Shown: positions 12,156 through 24,186 of the stretch, piece by piece | Position numbering within the stretch: position 1 is the stretch's first letter | How the letters are laid out: the number at the start of each line of letters is the position of its first letter | Assembly: GCF_901709675.1 (NCBI RefSeq) | Contig: NC_051107.1 | Coordinates: forward strand, 2,349,501 to 2,413,500 | Origin: Syngnathus acus | Lineage: Eukaryota > Chordata > Actinopteri > Syngnathiformes > Syngnathidae | DNA length: 64,000 nucleotides | Reading direction: 5' to 3' | The notes under the pieces: model-generated | Told to the model about the DNA's origin: nothing | What the model saw: only the letters and a program-made list of their open reading frames with translations | Databases searched by the model: none | Translations under genes and position numbers: made by a program

Positions 12156-13225
12156 CTGAAATCTTAATTCTTTGTTCTTTCATGGCTTTGATGGCACATT
12201 GCGTCCTTTGCATATATTTTCAGACACATGAAAGGATCCATTCAGATTGCCATATTGTCAGTCAAGTAAGATCACACACTTGACCTCAGATGTAGGGGAG
12301 GGGGTGGGGGGGCGTTTTGGCCACGCTAGCAGTGACGGAAGATGGCAACATTGGGAATGTTCATGTCAGCAGTTGCTTCAATATAAAAAAAAGTAAATTA
12401 GATTAGATTGACCCGAGTCCCCCCTCCCCCGGACAAGATATCAATTAATTTGATGGAGGCACTCAGGCCGCCGGTGAAGTAATACGCTGGTGACCTTGTC
12501 ATTTTCGGTTGGCACACATGGGCTTCAGGTTTATTTCACGCTGTCATGTTCTTCTTTGTCTCTTAGGCATGTACTCTTGTTACACAGTGCCCCTAGTGGT
12601 CAGACTTAGACACTATATGAGTGTTTAAATGTAAGTACTTTTGACACTACCGTAAAAAAAAAAGTTGTATTGGTGCATCGCTTTCTACCTAGACAGTGTT
12701 TTGACTGTGTTGACACTAAACGACACCACGCGGTCTTGTAAGTTCAAACTAATCAGCTTGGTGGAGACAATAAGCCCGTAAGGCTCGAAGCTTAACTCAG
12801 TGGGGAGGAGTGTGTGGGGGGGTGTCTGCAAAAAGACACGCCAACGGAATTAGTTACTCAACAGCACTACACTGAATCTTAAAGTTGAGTTAACGATTGG
12901 TTAAAAAAAAAAGCTTCCTTGACTATCTTTGTTAAATGACTACAAACGTATTTGAGGAATCAAGCATTCGGATGCATGTCCTCAACCAAGGACAGATGAC
13001 ATTTTATTTTAAAAAAGAAAAACAAGCCCTGTAATTTGACTTTTGGGGTCTATAGCAGCACAACAAAAGCTTGCTGCTGTTGCAATCTCTGCACAAGCAC
13101 TCTGCTGTCACGCGAGGGGCATGCAAAGTCAAAAGTATTCAGATGATTACTATTAGCATAGAATAGGTAGGTATTAGCTAATTAGTCACCTTAGGTTAGC
13201 TCGGGCCCACCAAAACAGAACATAC

Positions 13226-13700
13226 CTTCTCACAGCATCCCGTTACGCTCACGCATGTTTCCTTCCATGCAGTTTATTTTCCTATGGTTTGCAAAAAAAA
13301 AAAAAAAAAACGGTCCCCTTGCTCAGGAAAGGCAGCAGGCTACTTTGCGGGGAAAGAGGGGATAGATAAGAGGTGGGGGCGGAGAGAGAGGGGGGGTGTC
13401 GTCTGCTGCGGGCCGATGCGCGTCACGCTGCCGCCGCATGTGCATGTAAACACGGCTCGCTCGCTCCACTCACCGGACATCCGACACGGAGCGTTCAGCA
13501 GCCGCAGCTCTTGCTCTATCTTTCTCTCTCTCTCTCTCTCTGCTGGTGCACGTTGGGGTGGGCGGCTGTGGGATAGAAGGGAGAGGGGGGCTTGTAAATT
13601 ACGTGGGAACAGAACTGGGGCACTGCAAGGCATGACGGACCTGTTAAAGCTACAGCGACCGCCGCCGCACTGGCCGGGACCTTTTCAACTGAATGCAGTG
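13226..13700 (-). promoter_or_regulatory. GC-rich candidate rassf8 promoter and first exon
   Basis: The only clearly GC/CpG-rich stretch between rassf8 and pkp2. It contains a CT dinucleotide run and several CpG clusters at 13370-13680. On the minus strand a strong donor (GAGAAG then GTATGTT) sits at 13226/13225, so a non-coding first exon could end there. Open frames on both strands across it look compositional and match no family. Confidence 0.35.
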
Positions 13701-15821
13701 GCGATAGATGGCGCCCTTTTGCGTTTTTCCTCGTTTATATTTAATACAGAGCAGGGATATTTTCTAATTTTCACAATTGTTCGCTACATTATATTTACAC
13801 ATTGCTAACCAATATAATGTCTTGAAAATAGCTTTTTTAATTTACCACACTGGCTTTCAATTTTTAATAATTAAAAAAATAATTAATTCAAAAATATATA
13901 TTATGTTATTATTTATTGGTGGCCATGATGGTGGTACTTGGAAAGGACTTGTTTTGCTGACTTGGTATGAATAAAAAAGTTTGCCTGTTCTCCAGGTGAT
14001 CCTGTTTGAAAGTATGCAAAAAATTCTTTGACTTTGATTATGCAGCATGAAAAAAAGATAACTCCCCTTACATTGCAGCTTTAAGTCAAACTTCCATCGC
14101 CGCAGCACTGCATAAATATTGAAGACTCATGCACATCTCCAAAATAATTTGCCTCTCCGCGTGTAATTTACAGCTTGGGGATCGCTAACATTTAAAAACT
14201 TTCTGTGGACGTGAGCGATGTGTTTATAGGGATGATGTGCTGAAAACATGTTTTATTTATATCTACAGGGAACTAGGAGAGAACTTTAAATCATGTTCTA
14301 AAATAAAACCCATTTTTTATTTATTGCTAATTTTCCGGAGTGAGCTTTCATTCTATATACCGTAGCTTTAATTTCACTTCCAATTCAATTTTCATGACAT
14401 GCTTTCCTCTAAGCTTCCCACATCAACCTTCTTTGAAGAGAATCTGGTCACAAGTCCCTTTCAGTAATCTCAGACCAAAGTATTAAAAAGTTGAAAAAGC
14501 ACTCACTTTGTGGTCTTTGGACTGGTTGACCCCTGCCAAACAGCAGACATCCCCCTCGTCTTTCAATGGTGGTTATGCATTTGGGGCAAGTTAACAGCAG
14601 CCCCATTAGACCCAGCAGATGGCGCTGTGGTGGAAATAAAAGCTTGTTACATTAAAAAAAAAAAACACACTGGTAAAATGTTTATAAACTTACCTTTGGA
14701 TGGACACCATCATATCACAGTTGTTTCCACATGATGGAGAAAGGTTGTAAAATATAAATCTAAAAACTAGAAAACATGCACTCAATATGTTGCTATCCAT
14801 TAAATGATTATATTTATCTTGATTTTACTCCCATATATTCTCATTGTTTTCCTCTATGGATACTTAAACAAAGCTAATTTTATTCCAATTCAAAGGAATA
14901 ATTGACTACCAATTTGACAAATGATTCACTTTTAGTCACTATGGCTAATTAACCAGGTAGCTAATTTTCACAATTAGCCAAATTAGCATTTGGACATTAA
15001 CAGAAGGAAAACAGGCTAATTAACCAAGAACCGGTCAACTTGTTTTGAAATTTTAACATGGAATGTGTTTGTTTTTTTATCCCCCCCTTTTCACAATTTA
15101 CATGTAAAATTGTCACAGTTAGCCAGTCTAGCTTACTAAGCTAACTAGACATTAGCCTCCAATAGGGCACAACAGGGTTGTTCTTCATTCCCCAAATTCT
15201 TGAGGGATCAAGTGGGTTCAAAAGACACGATTCCTTGGAAAATTTGCTCCCATTCCCCCCCACACATTTCCGTTTTTTTTCCCCTAGTGTCTAGACTTCA
15301 TTAGCTGAGGATGAGCCTCTCCCTTGCAGCGACCATGTAAGCCGTACTAAAGACAACGAGGCCTATTGTTCAAATGGATTTTGGACCGTACGCAGCTTTT
15401 CCATCGCCTTGCGCTAGAAATTGCACGCACTGCACTGAAATAGCTCTGAAACACACACACACAAAAAGCGAATTAAGAGATGATTAAAAGTTGACTGGAG
15501 CGAGTTCCGCAAATAGAAAGGCTGAAAGTTTAATCAGAGTGTTAAAGCACTTCAAGCATATGGGATTCAGGGGAATTTATGCATCACAAGTTGAAGGCCG
15601 CTTGGGGACAAATTGAAGGACGCAAAAATTTAACTGAATTAAAAATGGTGCAATACTGCTCTCTAGAGGATCCAAAACCAATGACATGCCCTTGAATTGA
15701 AAATAAATAAATATTGTATTCACCTTTCAAATCATTTCTTTTGAATACAAAGACGAGTAATCTATATAAATGTGTTTGCTAGTTAATGATCTGACCTTTT
15801 CCCTATTGTTATTCAATATGA
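13701..15821. other. Intergenic DNA between pkp2 and rassf8
   Basis: No gene seen. The DNA is AT-rich with poly-A runs. The 12-mer GGCTAATTAACC occurs twice (about 14945 and 15023), among several other AGCTAA/TTAGCC words. Higher-complexity non-coding DNA lies at about 15290-15620 and could be an enhancer. Confidence 0.5.
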
Positions 15822-15827
15822 TTTATT
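15822..15827 (-). promoter_or_regulatory. Polyadenylation signal for pkp2
   Basis: AATAAA on the minus strand about 360 bp past the pkp2 stop codon. It is the first canonical hexamer I find downstream of that stop. Confidence 0.5.
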
Positions 15828-16188
15828 GAAAGAACACAATTGGCATTCACTGTCACTTACATAATTGGGTGATTTGGCATTTAATAATGACATTAAGAGC
15901 TCGACTGTTTTGGTGTAAATCTCAAAATGGTAAAAGAGATGCCGGCTTGATTTTAGTTGCATGATCTAATCTTTACGTTACTGTTTAAATGTGGTTACTT
16001 TTTGTTGTTGTGAGTTAAAAAAAACAAGTGCCAGTCATGTTTTATGAAGTGCTATGTAATAAGAAAGGATATAAAATAAAATAAACTACTAATGTCCAAC
16101 TACTGAAAAAAATGTAAATTCACTTCTGTGAAGTTCAGTTATGGACATAGAATAAGCGTCCAGAGGTTCCATAAAAACGACATTTGCT

Positions 16189-19100
16189 TTAGTTCAAGAT
16201 GGAGTTTACAGCCTTTGTGGTCCTTGCATTGATGAAATCCGATTTCCTGAAGCCATACTGTTGAATACAAAGCGATACATTTTAAGTTGAGGCAAAAGAA
16301 GGCCTCCAGGAATGCTCACCATCTTGTAGGTGGCATGAAGGTCACTGTGCTTCCACATGGAGTGTAGTAGGAGACATGCAGCGACACCTGCTCTACTTGG
16401 ACCGTAACTACAAAAAGAAGTGATGAAATAATGACAAAAGGAAAAGAAAAATATTGTGCGTGTTAATTTTCGAAAGGAACAACTGTGATTGGCATTCCTC
16501 AGGGAAGCGTTTAAAGTCCACTCATTTTTACAAAGGTCAAGTGATATGTTTGACCTTCAGTGTTTTTAATAGTAACTCATATCTTCAAATGGAAAGCCAA
16601 ACACACACACATGGAAAATACACAGGAGCTGCTGACTCACCCGTTGTCTTTTTTGCTGATGTTGCAGATCTTTGGGAGGGCGTCCTGGCTCAACATGGCT
16701 CGGATGTTGTGCACGCCGCTCTGGCTCAGGTTAATGAGAATGTAGCACAGAGACGCCGTCACGTCCGAGGGCAGGTCTCTTCCCGTGTCATTATTGGGCA
16801 GGAGCTCCACCACCTCTGGCAACACCTGCGTAACTACAAGTAGACATTTGGCGCATTTTGTTATAAAACGCTTCTGATGGGAAAGGTGATTAGAGTGACA
16901 ACAAACCAATATCAGGGTGCAGCTCAGAGAAGCGAGACAGATTTCTGATGAGCGACACGGCTGTCCTCTTCACGTCACGCTCGCCCTCCTGCAACATTTT
17001 TCTCACGTGCTGGAGGCCGTTCTCTTTGTGGACGATTGTGTAGGCAATAGCTTCAGTCACCTTGAAAAAAAAAAAAAAGTTAGGAAATTAAAAAAATAAT
17101 AATAATAATAACTCATTTTTCCACAAGAGGGAGCCAAAACTTTCCTTTTTAAATTAACAGCAATATGAGGTCAGGTCAGCTCTCACCTCTCCATTGCCGG
17201 CCGTGATGTTCTGCAGAGCTCCGATGGCCGCCTCCTGCGTGTGGTGGCGCCCGCTGCGGGCGATGAGCGACAGGTACATGCGGATGATGATGGAGCTCCA
17301 CAGCCATTCCATGCCGCGGGGGTTGGCCTTCTCCTCCAACAGCGTGCAATGATGCTGCTGCCCACATATGCAATACATGATGGATGACCTTTGAGATCCA
17401 GTAGCTGTACTTAATTAGATTTCCTCTGATGAAAGATATTTACTTCTTTGGTCTTAGCGCTGCGTTGTGCAAAACATCCGACCGCTTTGGGCTTGGGCAC
17501 CGCGTCTTCTTGCGTGTGCAGTAGTTGGGTGGCGTACTTGTCGGGCAACACGGACTCGATTTGATAGGACAAGTTGTGCAGGATGCACACGCAGTTCTCT
17601 GTGGACTTTTGGAAAATATATTTTAATATCGGATGCGAGTGTCAGAAAAGGAAAGCGACGTTTGACGACAACCTTGTCATCGGCCTTGTAGTCAGACACG
17701 GTCCGTCGGATGTAGTAGACGAGAGAGTCGATCAGGTTCTCGCACTCCCTCATGGCTTTCCTTCCATCTGGACCGGAGGAGCTCAGGTTTCTAGACACAA
17801 AAACGTCAGGATAAGCGGCAGATGGCAGTCTAACTTCACAAGAGCCTCTTTGTAAAACAGTTCAAAGACAGAAGAATACCGGCTTGCAAACTTGAAAAAA
17901 GGAGAACTTGAAAGAGAGGACATGATGAATAATTCAGTCCTTCAGTCTTTTCAAACAACACAGTCATGCCACCACCATATGTAAGGTTTATTACACCATT
18001 TTTATGGCTTTGTAATGCTACATAGTCTCTCCATGGCAGGTGGTCTCAGACACTTCGCGAGAAAAAAACTAACATTACAGCAGCTTATCAGTCAATTTAT
18101 GTCTGTATTATAATGCCCCCTAGTGGCCAAATCAAGCATAAACCAGAAGGAGCAGTCATTGAATGGAAGCAAAAACAAATTGACAATTTAAAAAAACAAA
18201 AAACAAAAAAACACACACACACACATTGGAAACTATTTGGTGGAGCGTTAAATTTGTATTCAATACATTCAATGCATTTTTTTAACGTTCTTTTAACTAG
18301 GTGAAGAAGACAAATTTCTACGCAACCGTCAATACTTCACTCAAGTGACGTACCTGAGGCAGCCGGTAGCATTGTGGAAAACCTCATCGTCCGCGAGCAG
18401 CTCATCTTTAGGGTTCTCCCCTTCGGAAATGCCCGAGCTCGGCACCAGGACGGCCTGCGTAAGAACCGGCAAAGCCTCTCGAGAGAGGTTTTCCTTCAGG
18501 AGGTCGTGAGAGGACAGGTTCCACAGGAGGCCTGAGAGGTGAAAGGTCATCAAATGAGAAGCCACGCCCTTGATGCTACAATGCAAGTCGAGAACGGACC
18601 GGCAAGTTGTCTTCTGGTTTCTGTATCGCGGCTGTTCTTCAGCACCCGCAAAATGGTGGCTATGCCGGCGTGGTCCTTCACCTCCATCTTGTTGTCGCTG
18701 TTCTGGTACACCACGTTGCGCAGGGCGGCGGCGGCGGCACGCTGCACCTCCTCCTCGTCGTTGTGAAGCAGCTGCAGCAGTTTTTTGATGCCACGCATGA
18801 AATATACCTGGAAGAAGACTTTGAATGTAACACCAACTCATTTCACTACTGTATTAGAACGCGAGAGGCCCAAACCATCTTCCTGGCGTCTGCGCTTTTG
18901 AAACACTGCGATTGGATGTGAGCGGCGGCGCTGATCAGCGCGTCTTCGTTCTGCTGAGTAAGCTGACTGACGGCCTTCTCTAGCGTCATCTCCGGGGGCT
19001 TCTCGGACCTTCTGGCCGAGACAAGAAATCAGAATCTCCATCCATACGTTGGTGTACATAAATAAAAGAGGACTCACAGAGGTGAGAGATTGTTTGCTTG

Positions 19101-21058
19101 GACTTGCTGAAGCTCCACCCCCGCTCGTCCCACCATGTCCACCTCCATGCTGTTCCCCGAAGGCGGGTACGTGTTCAGTCTGAGAAGCCTTTGACTTTTC
19201 GACATCCACGGTAACCCATCACGTAAGTGAGGGGTGACCGCCATCCCCTCGTTCTGCTGGAAAGCCGACTCGTTCCAGCTAGACTCAAACCCGCGCTGGC
19301 GAAATGACGCGTCCGACCAAATGCGGAAGCTCCCGTTGGCGGGTGAGGAGGGGTTGATGGCCGCCCACCGCGGGGCCTCGGAGAGCGCGTAGCGCTGACG
19401 CGAGGCCGGCGAGCGGCCGAGTTGAGAGCAGTTCCTGTGGGATAGACTACGGACGGGCAGGGTGGACGTGCTCAAATGGCGGAAATTGAAATGGTGCTGA
19501 GCCTTGTCGGGCGTCCTAGGAGGGGACATTTCGACTCTTCTGGACGGCCTCCGAACACACTCGCTGGTTGACAGAGAGCAACCGAAGCCATTTACCTGTG
19601 GAGTAAAACACACCTGTAAAACTATTTAAGATTTTTAAATTGAATAATTACAATTCAGAATGTACCGTAAACATATTCAGCTGAATATTAGAATCTAATT
19701 CATGTGACCGCTTGAAAAGTTCACTTATTTGCTATTTTTATGCCGTTTGGTTATCGAATTGAGTTTTACTTAGACAAAAGTAAGGCTTTGACACCATCTT
19801 GTGGACTTTATAGGCATTTAGAGTACAGTTTAAACCTTTTTCTCCATCCCACAAATGGTTTAGTCGAAACAAAATAGTCAAAACAATAATGTAAATATTA
19901 CATAATAAACTATAATTAAAATGCAATAAATATTTAAGTTTGTCAAATAAATATACAGTGAATTAAACTATGTGAACTTTAGCATTTTCCTGTTTCTTTG
20001 ACATGATTTAATTATTAAAAATACAATCACAAAGCATACCACAGCGTGAGGCCTCAATCCATCCGCAGCGTCAAAACTCTTGGCAAAGCTTCTCTGTAAG
20101 TGAACGCCGCCTGAAACAAGTCGAGGTGGTTGAGTGGAGAGTGTTTAGTTACACACTACTGTAATCACACGTTGGCATCTCAACTTCCTGGGAAACCGAC
20201 TGTACGAGTAAATAAACTACCACATGCATCCGCTGATTCGCATGAGACTTGGATGGAATGATGACCATGCATGACATCTAAGGACATCCAAAAGTAGGTC
20301 ATGTAGTATGACCGCAATAATTACCAGTATTAAAATAATACCTGTGACAATGTCATTCAAAACTGAGCTCTCATTGGTCAAACAGGATGAAATAATAAGT
20401 CATAAAGTGACTCAAGTCCAAAGTCTATGTTTGCATAATCGATAAAAGTTAAACATTTGATTCTCTTTAAGCCAATGAGATGGCTCCATGTTGCTTTTGG
20501 GCGAATGGATGAACTTGCAGGAACCTGTTGGACCAGCATAATACTATCTGTCGTGCATTCCATTGTAAATGTTTGGAGTCAATGAAAGGCCTCAATAGAA
20601 AGTGATTGCCTTTTGGAAAAACACCTTTTAGTATTATTTACTTATCACAAAGTTCTCCTGAGGGTGTGGCTCTTAAAAAAAGTAAGTCTGTGTTCAGTGT
20701 TACGTGATTTACTCGATTGTGTTGTTGTTTAGTTATGATAATTAATTTGAGATGAGCGGAGGTGGAGTTTAAGTAAAAACAAACCCCAAGCGCGTGGGTT
20801 GTGATAATATTTACAGTATGGGGTGTTAAATTTGTCATAATGCGAAATAATAGGAGGATTACCATTGGAAACACTTCTCCTCGACTTCCGTGACAGGGTG
20901 AGCTGAACCTGCTGCTGGACCCGCAGGCTGCGGTCACTGGACGGAGGACAAGCCGAGGACCAAGCGCTCGGCTCGGCTGGCAAGGCCAAGGTGGTGTCGG
21001 TGTCCAGCCGGTGGTGGGCGAGCGTCGGTAGGGCCGACTTGAAGAACAATTCGTCCAT
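16189..21058 (-). CDS. pkp2: Plakophilin-2, desmosomal armadillo protein
   Basis: Armadillo-repeat plaque protein that links desmosomal cadherins to desmoplakin and also enters the nucleus in other vertebrates. Coding exons: 20863-21058, 20040-20110, 19078-19595, 18876-19011, 18600-18807, 18354-18531, 17673-17790, 17444-17605, 17187-17357, 16907-17060, 16641-16833, 16320-16407, 16189-16257. The frame closes at 753 residues, shorter than human PKP2 (about 840-880) because of a shorter head. The head carries the conserved [17 protein letters not shown] segment. Exons 4-12 carry armadillo repeats, for example [29 protein letters not shown] and [19 protein letters not shown]. The tail ([18 protein letters not shown]) matches the PKP2 end rather than PKP1 or PKP3. 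The paralogue letter (a or b) is undetermined. Confidence 0.95.
17354..17359 (-). other. Tandem NAGNAG splice acceptor, pkp2 exon 9
   Basis: The minus-strand acceptor reads CAGCAG, so exon 9 can start at 17357 or 17354. The choice adds or removes one Gln just before the HHCTLLEEK segment without changing frame. Confidence 0.6.
18115..18129 (-). promoter_or_regulatory. CTCF-core-like site in pkp2 intron 6
   Basis: On the minus strand this reads CCACTAGGGGGC with flanking GG, a near-perfect match to the vertebrate CTCF core. It lies between the exons at 17673-17790 and 18354-18531. Occupancy is unknown. Confidence 0.4.
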
Positions 21059-21450
21059 TTTTCACCTCTTCATCGCCTCGCTAACATTGTTAACATGAAC
21101 AAAGCGACGCCATTCCATGATTTGATTCTGTTTTGTCCTCCTGAAAAAAAATCCATCCGGTGAATTGTGACGTCATACCAGGCGGAGTTAAATTTACCTG
21201 TGGTGTCAAGTGACGCCATTGTGTGGTTACATTGAGGCTTTTGTTTTGGTCTATGAGACACGCCCAGTCCCAACGGGAAAAAAAGGTCCCGCTCAGTTTA
21301 CTTAAAACTTTTATTTGTCCGTAACAATTGAAAGGAATTAAACCAAGCAATGACTGTACTGACAGGGCCAAATGGAGGGATCTACTTTTTGTCTCCGCCA
21401 GATTTACTTTGCCGCCGCTTCTATCATATCGCGAGATTACGTTGATTAAT
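21059..21450 (-). promoter_or_regulatory. Candidate pkp2 promoter and 5' UTR
   Basis: Region directly upstream of the pkp2 start. It contains a TCGCGAGA palindromic element at 21429-21436, typical of TATA-less vertebrate promoters. The transcription start cannot be placed from sequence. Confidence 0.4.
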
Positions 21451-22912
21451 AATTTCATAAACATGCAATTTTACATAAGTCTTTAATAAATTATTGGTAT
21501 AATGCTCATTGGTGATTGATTTAACAGGCCAATCTTGTTAAAGCTTGTCACCTGGAGAAAAAAAAACACCATAAGCATTTACAGTAAGAATTTCCCCCCA
21601 TTTAATGTTGTTTTTTTTCAGATCTCCAACACAATATTTCCAGTTTAAAGTCAGTCATTTATCATAAGAATCAATAACATGTCTCCTGGTTTGCTTTGAT
21701 TTAACATTCAAAGTTGCCCAATGTGACAGAAACAACGAGGCTTGCACCAGTTTTACATTCATTTGCATTAAATACATTAAATTTCGGGTGACTGAAGGTT
21801 CAAGAATTGCCTCCAAAGTTACATTAGGGGATTTAACTCAAATCTATGACGCGTTAGAAGTCATTCATAAGTCACATTAGTTCAACAAAACAGTCGACAC
21901 CACACTTTTCTTCCACATAATTAAAATCTTAAAGGTATATTCTTTTATAGGTCTACATGAAATGTTGAAATTTGGCACGATTCACATCCGTAACAACATT
22001 TTCACACAAGCATTTTAGTAATATTTGGATATTATGCCAAATGAAATCATTTCCTCCAATTCTACCAAATCAGAGTTTGGATTCAAGGCTATTGTTATTC
22101 CGTTAACGGCTTTAGTGAGTTTTAATGTAACACATTCAAACCATTTTCAGGACTGTAGAAAGCACACAAGGGGGGGGGGGGGGGTGCTGTTGGGTGGGTG
22201 GGGGTCCAGTTATTTGAACATAGTTAAAAAGATACAAAACAGTAAGTACAGATCATTCAAGTTAAAAACACAATCCCAATACGTTTCCCAAGGCTAATTC
22301 GAGCGTCGTCATTCAGCCGTCGACAGAAGCAGCTTCTGTCTTTTTGATTTTTTTTTTTTTTTTTTTGGCAGAAAGTATCAAGCGCCTGACAAGCCTCAAG
22401 CACCTCATCAAGGCAACACCATATGATAAAAACAAGAGCAGCTATAGTGAGTTTAAATGTTAAAACACAGGCCATCGATAAAGGTGAAGCAGGAAGCAGC
22501 CTGTGATGGACATTTGATACTGCGAAGAACTTCAAATGGTTTGAAAGGTGGGAACCAGGCGACTTTTTCTCGCATGACATCATCATTATCATCGGCGGAC
22601 GCTTGGGCTAAAGTGTAACGATAAGCACGACGGTGTCGCTGTTAGCAAAACAGCATTTCCGACTCATCCGCTTGTTTACTTGGACTGAGGTAGCGATTCA
22701 CAGAAAGCCTCGTGTGACCTTTGAACTGGCCCACCAAGGGCCCAGAAATAATCATAAAACAGTTTTAGAACTAAATAAACAGTCAACACAAGTTAAGTCA
22801 GCCAAAAAGAGGAGGCGCTGCAGAAAGTTTGTGAATTTTCATCATTCAATGCCAGCTCAAGAAAACAATGGACCTTTGACTTCTTTAGCCGTCAATAGCA
22901 ACAAATGAGTTA

Positions 22913-23025
22913 ATTAGAAAATACCATTCTATTTATTGATTATTATGTTATTATTCTTAATGTTTTATGTCCGACTTTTATGTACAGCCCTTTGTTCGTA
23001 AGTGCGCTACAAATAAATAGGAGTT
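22913..23025 (+). repeat. Candidate retroelement 3' tail
   Basis: The sequence TATGTACAGCCCTTTGT is followed by GTGCGCTACAAATAAATA. It resembles the 3' ends of fish non-LTR retroelements, where a TGTACAGCACTTTG word precedes an AATAAA-rich end. Fragmentary and non-coding. Confidence 0.4.
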
Positions 23026-23364
23026 GTGTAAAGTCAGATTTTTAACTGACACATTTCCAATTATTTACTTATTTGAAGTATTTTCTTTTTTTGTTGTTGT
23101 TGTTGTGAACCACACTGTAAATTAAAATAATTAATAATTTCAGTTGGAACAAATTTTAAAATATAAATTATTTACATTTTTTGGAACAAAGTAAGCAATT
23201 TGTTTATGCCAAAACAATTTTCTGAGTTGTTTTTCATATTTTTAAGTTGAGGATAATTAAAAGGACCATTACTTCCGGAAACTAATTTCATTGTTGAAAA
23301 TATTTCATCAAAACTTATTTAATATTTTGTAAATTAAAATGTTATCAAGGTTTGTTGCCTAAAG

Positions 23365-23670
23365 GTTTGAACTACTCCCCTCCGGACGGCGTTATAGAGC
23401 TCGGTACGCCAAAACCAGCAGACAGCTTCTTCCCCCAGGCTGTTGCTCTGATGAACTCGCACCACTCATAGAGTCTCAGAGGCATTACTGTGCAATAACA
23501 TCCTGCTCTTCACACCTTTTGAATTTGTCTACACTGTTTTTGCCATTATTCACATGTCCTGAGTGTTGTTAGTCACCTATATGTTGAACAGAGGGTGTGT
23601 TTTACCGAAGTCAAATTCCTTGTTTGGCACGCTCAAACATGGCGAATAAAAACTCTTGAATCTTGAATCT
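23365..23670 (+). mobile_element. LINE (L2-like) 3' end fragment
   Basis: It contains CAGACAGCTTCTTCCCCCAG followed by a GCTCTGATGAACTC word, the degenerate remnant of the end of a fish L2-type reverse transcriptase reading frame. A 3' UTR with AATTCCTTGTTTGGCACGC and AATAAA follows, ending in two copies of TCTTGAA. The short terminal tandem repeat is typical of L2/CR1 insertion ends. It is 5'-truncated and inactive. The family name is inferred without a library search. Confidence 0.55.
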
Positions 23671-24186
23671 AAAGCGAAAAACCTTTATAATAAGGGTCGA
23701 ATTTTTTTAAACAATTTTCATCTTATTGACCTTTTTTAAATTACGGCACAAACGTCCCGTATTGAACGGCAACTCGCGTTGACTTTTAAATAGTTTCTAC
23801 TGAATGAAAACTCAGGAAAACGAGCGCCTTCTACGCGGATGATGTCAAAGCCATCGTTGTGTCTGAAAACATTCTCCGCATGGTCATGCTTTGTGTTTCC
23901 TGACCACAGAGTGTGCGTGTTGTGCCAAAAGAGAACAGAAACATTCATACAAAGTACTGTAAGGCATGCCAGCAGAGTCCGCGGCGTCCTCCTGCTCGTC
24001 ACGCTGAGGGAAAAAACGTGCGAGTCGGCCGCATGAGCGTTTGCCATCTTAGCGCTCCGTCTCGTGAGTCCTTCTCAAGTTCTGACAATGGCTTTGGTCC
24101 GTCCAGCAGTTAAGACTATTTACACACTTTGTCGAAGAGTCCAGGTTCCATGCGAAGCTGTACAAAGACATCGTTGGGAGTGGTTC

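Larger units (their letters stand above)
21451..24186. other. nudt4 3' UTR and intergenic DNA with retroelement tails
   Basis: No coding gene. It is AT-rich with a G12 run near 22170 and a poly-T run near 22340. Two retroelement-like 3' tails lie at 22913-23025 and 23365-23670. Part of it is probably nudt4 3' UTR, which is long in other vertebrates. Confidence 0.5.

Noticed and set aside
13284-13808. 174-codon plus-strand open frame near 13.5 kb
   Set aside because: It begins with a poly-lysine stretch from an A run and then reads GC-rich promoter-like DNA. No family and no splice sites.
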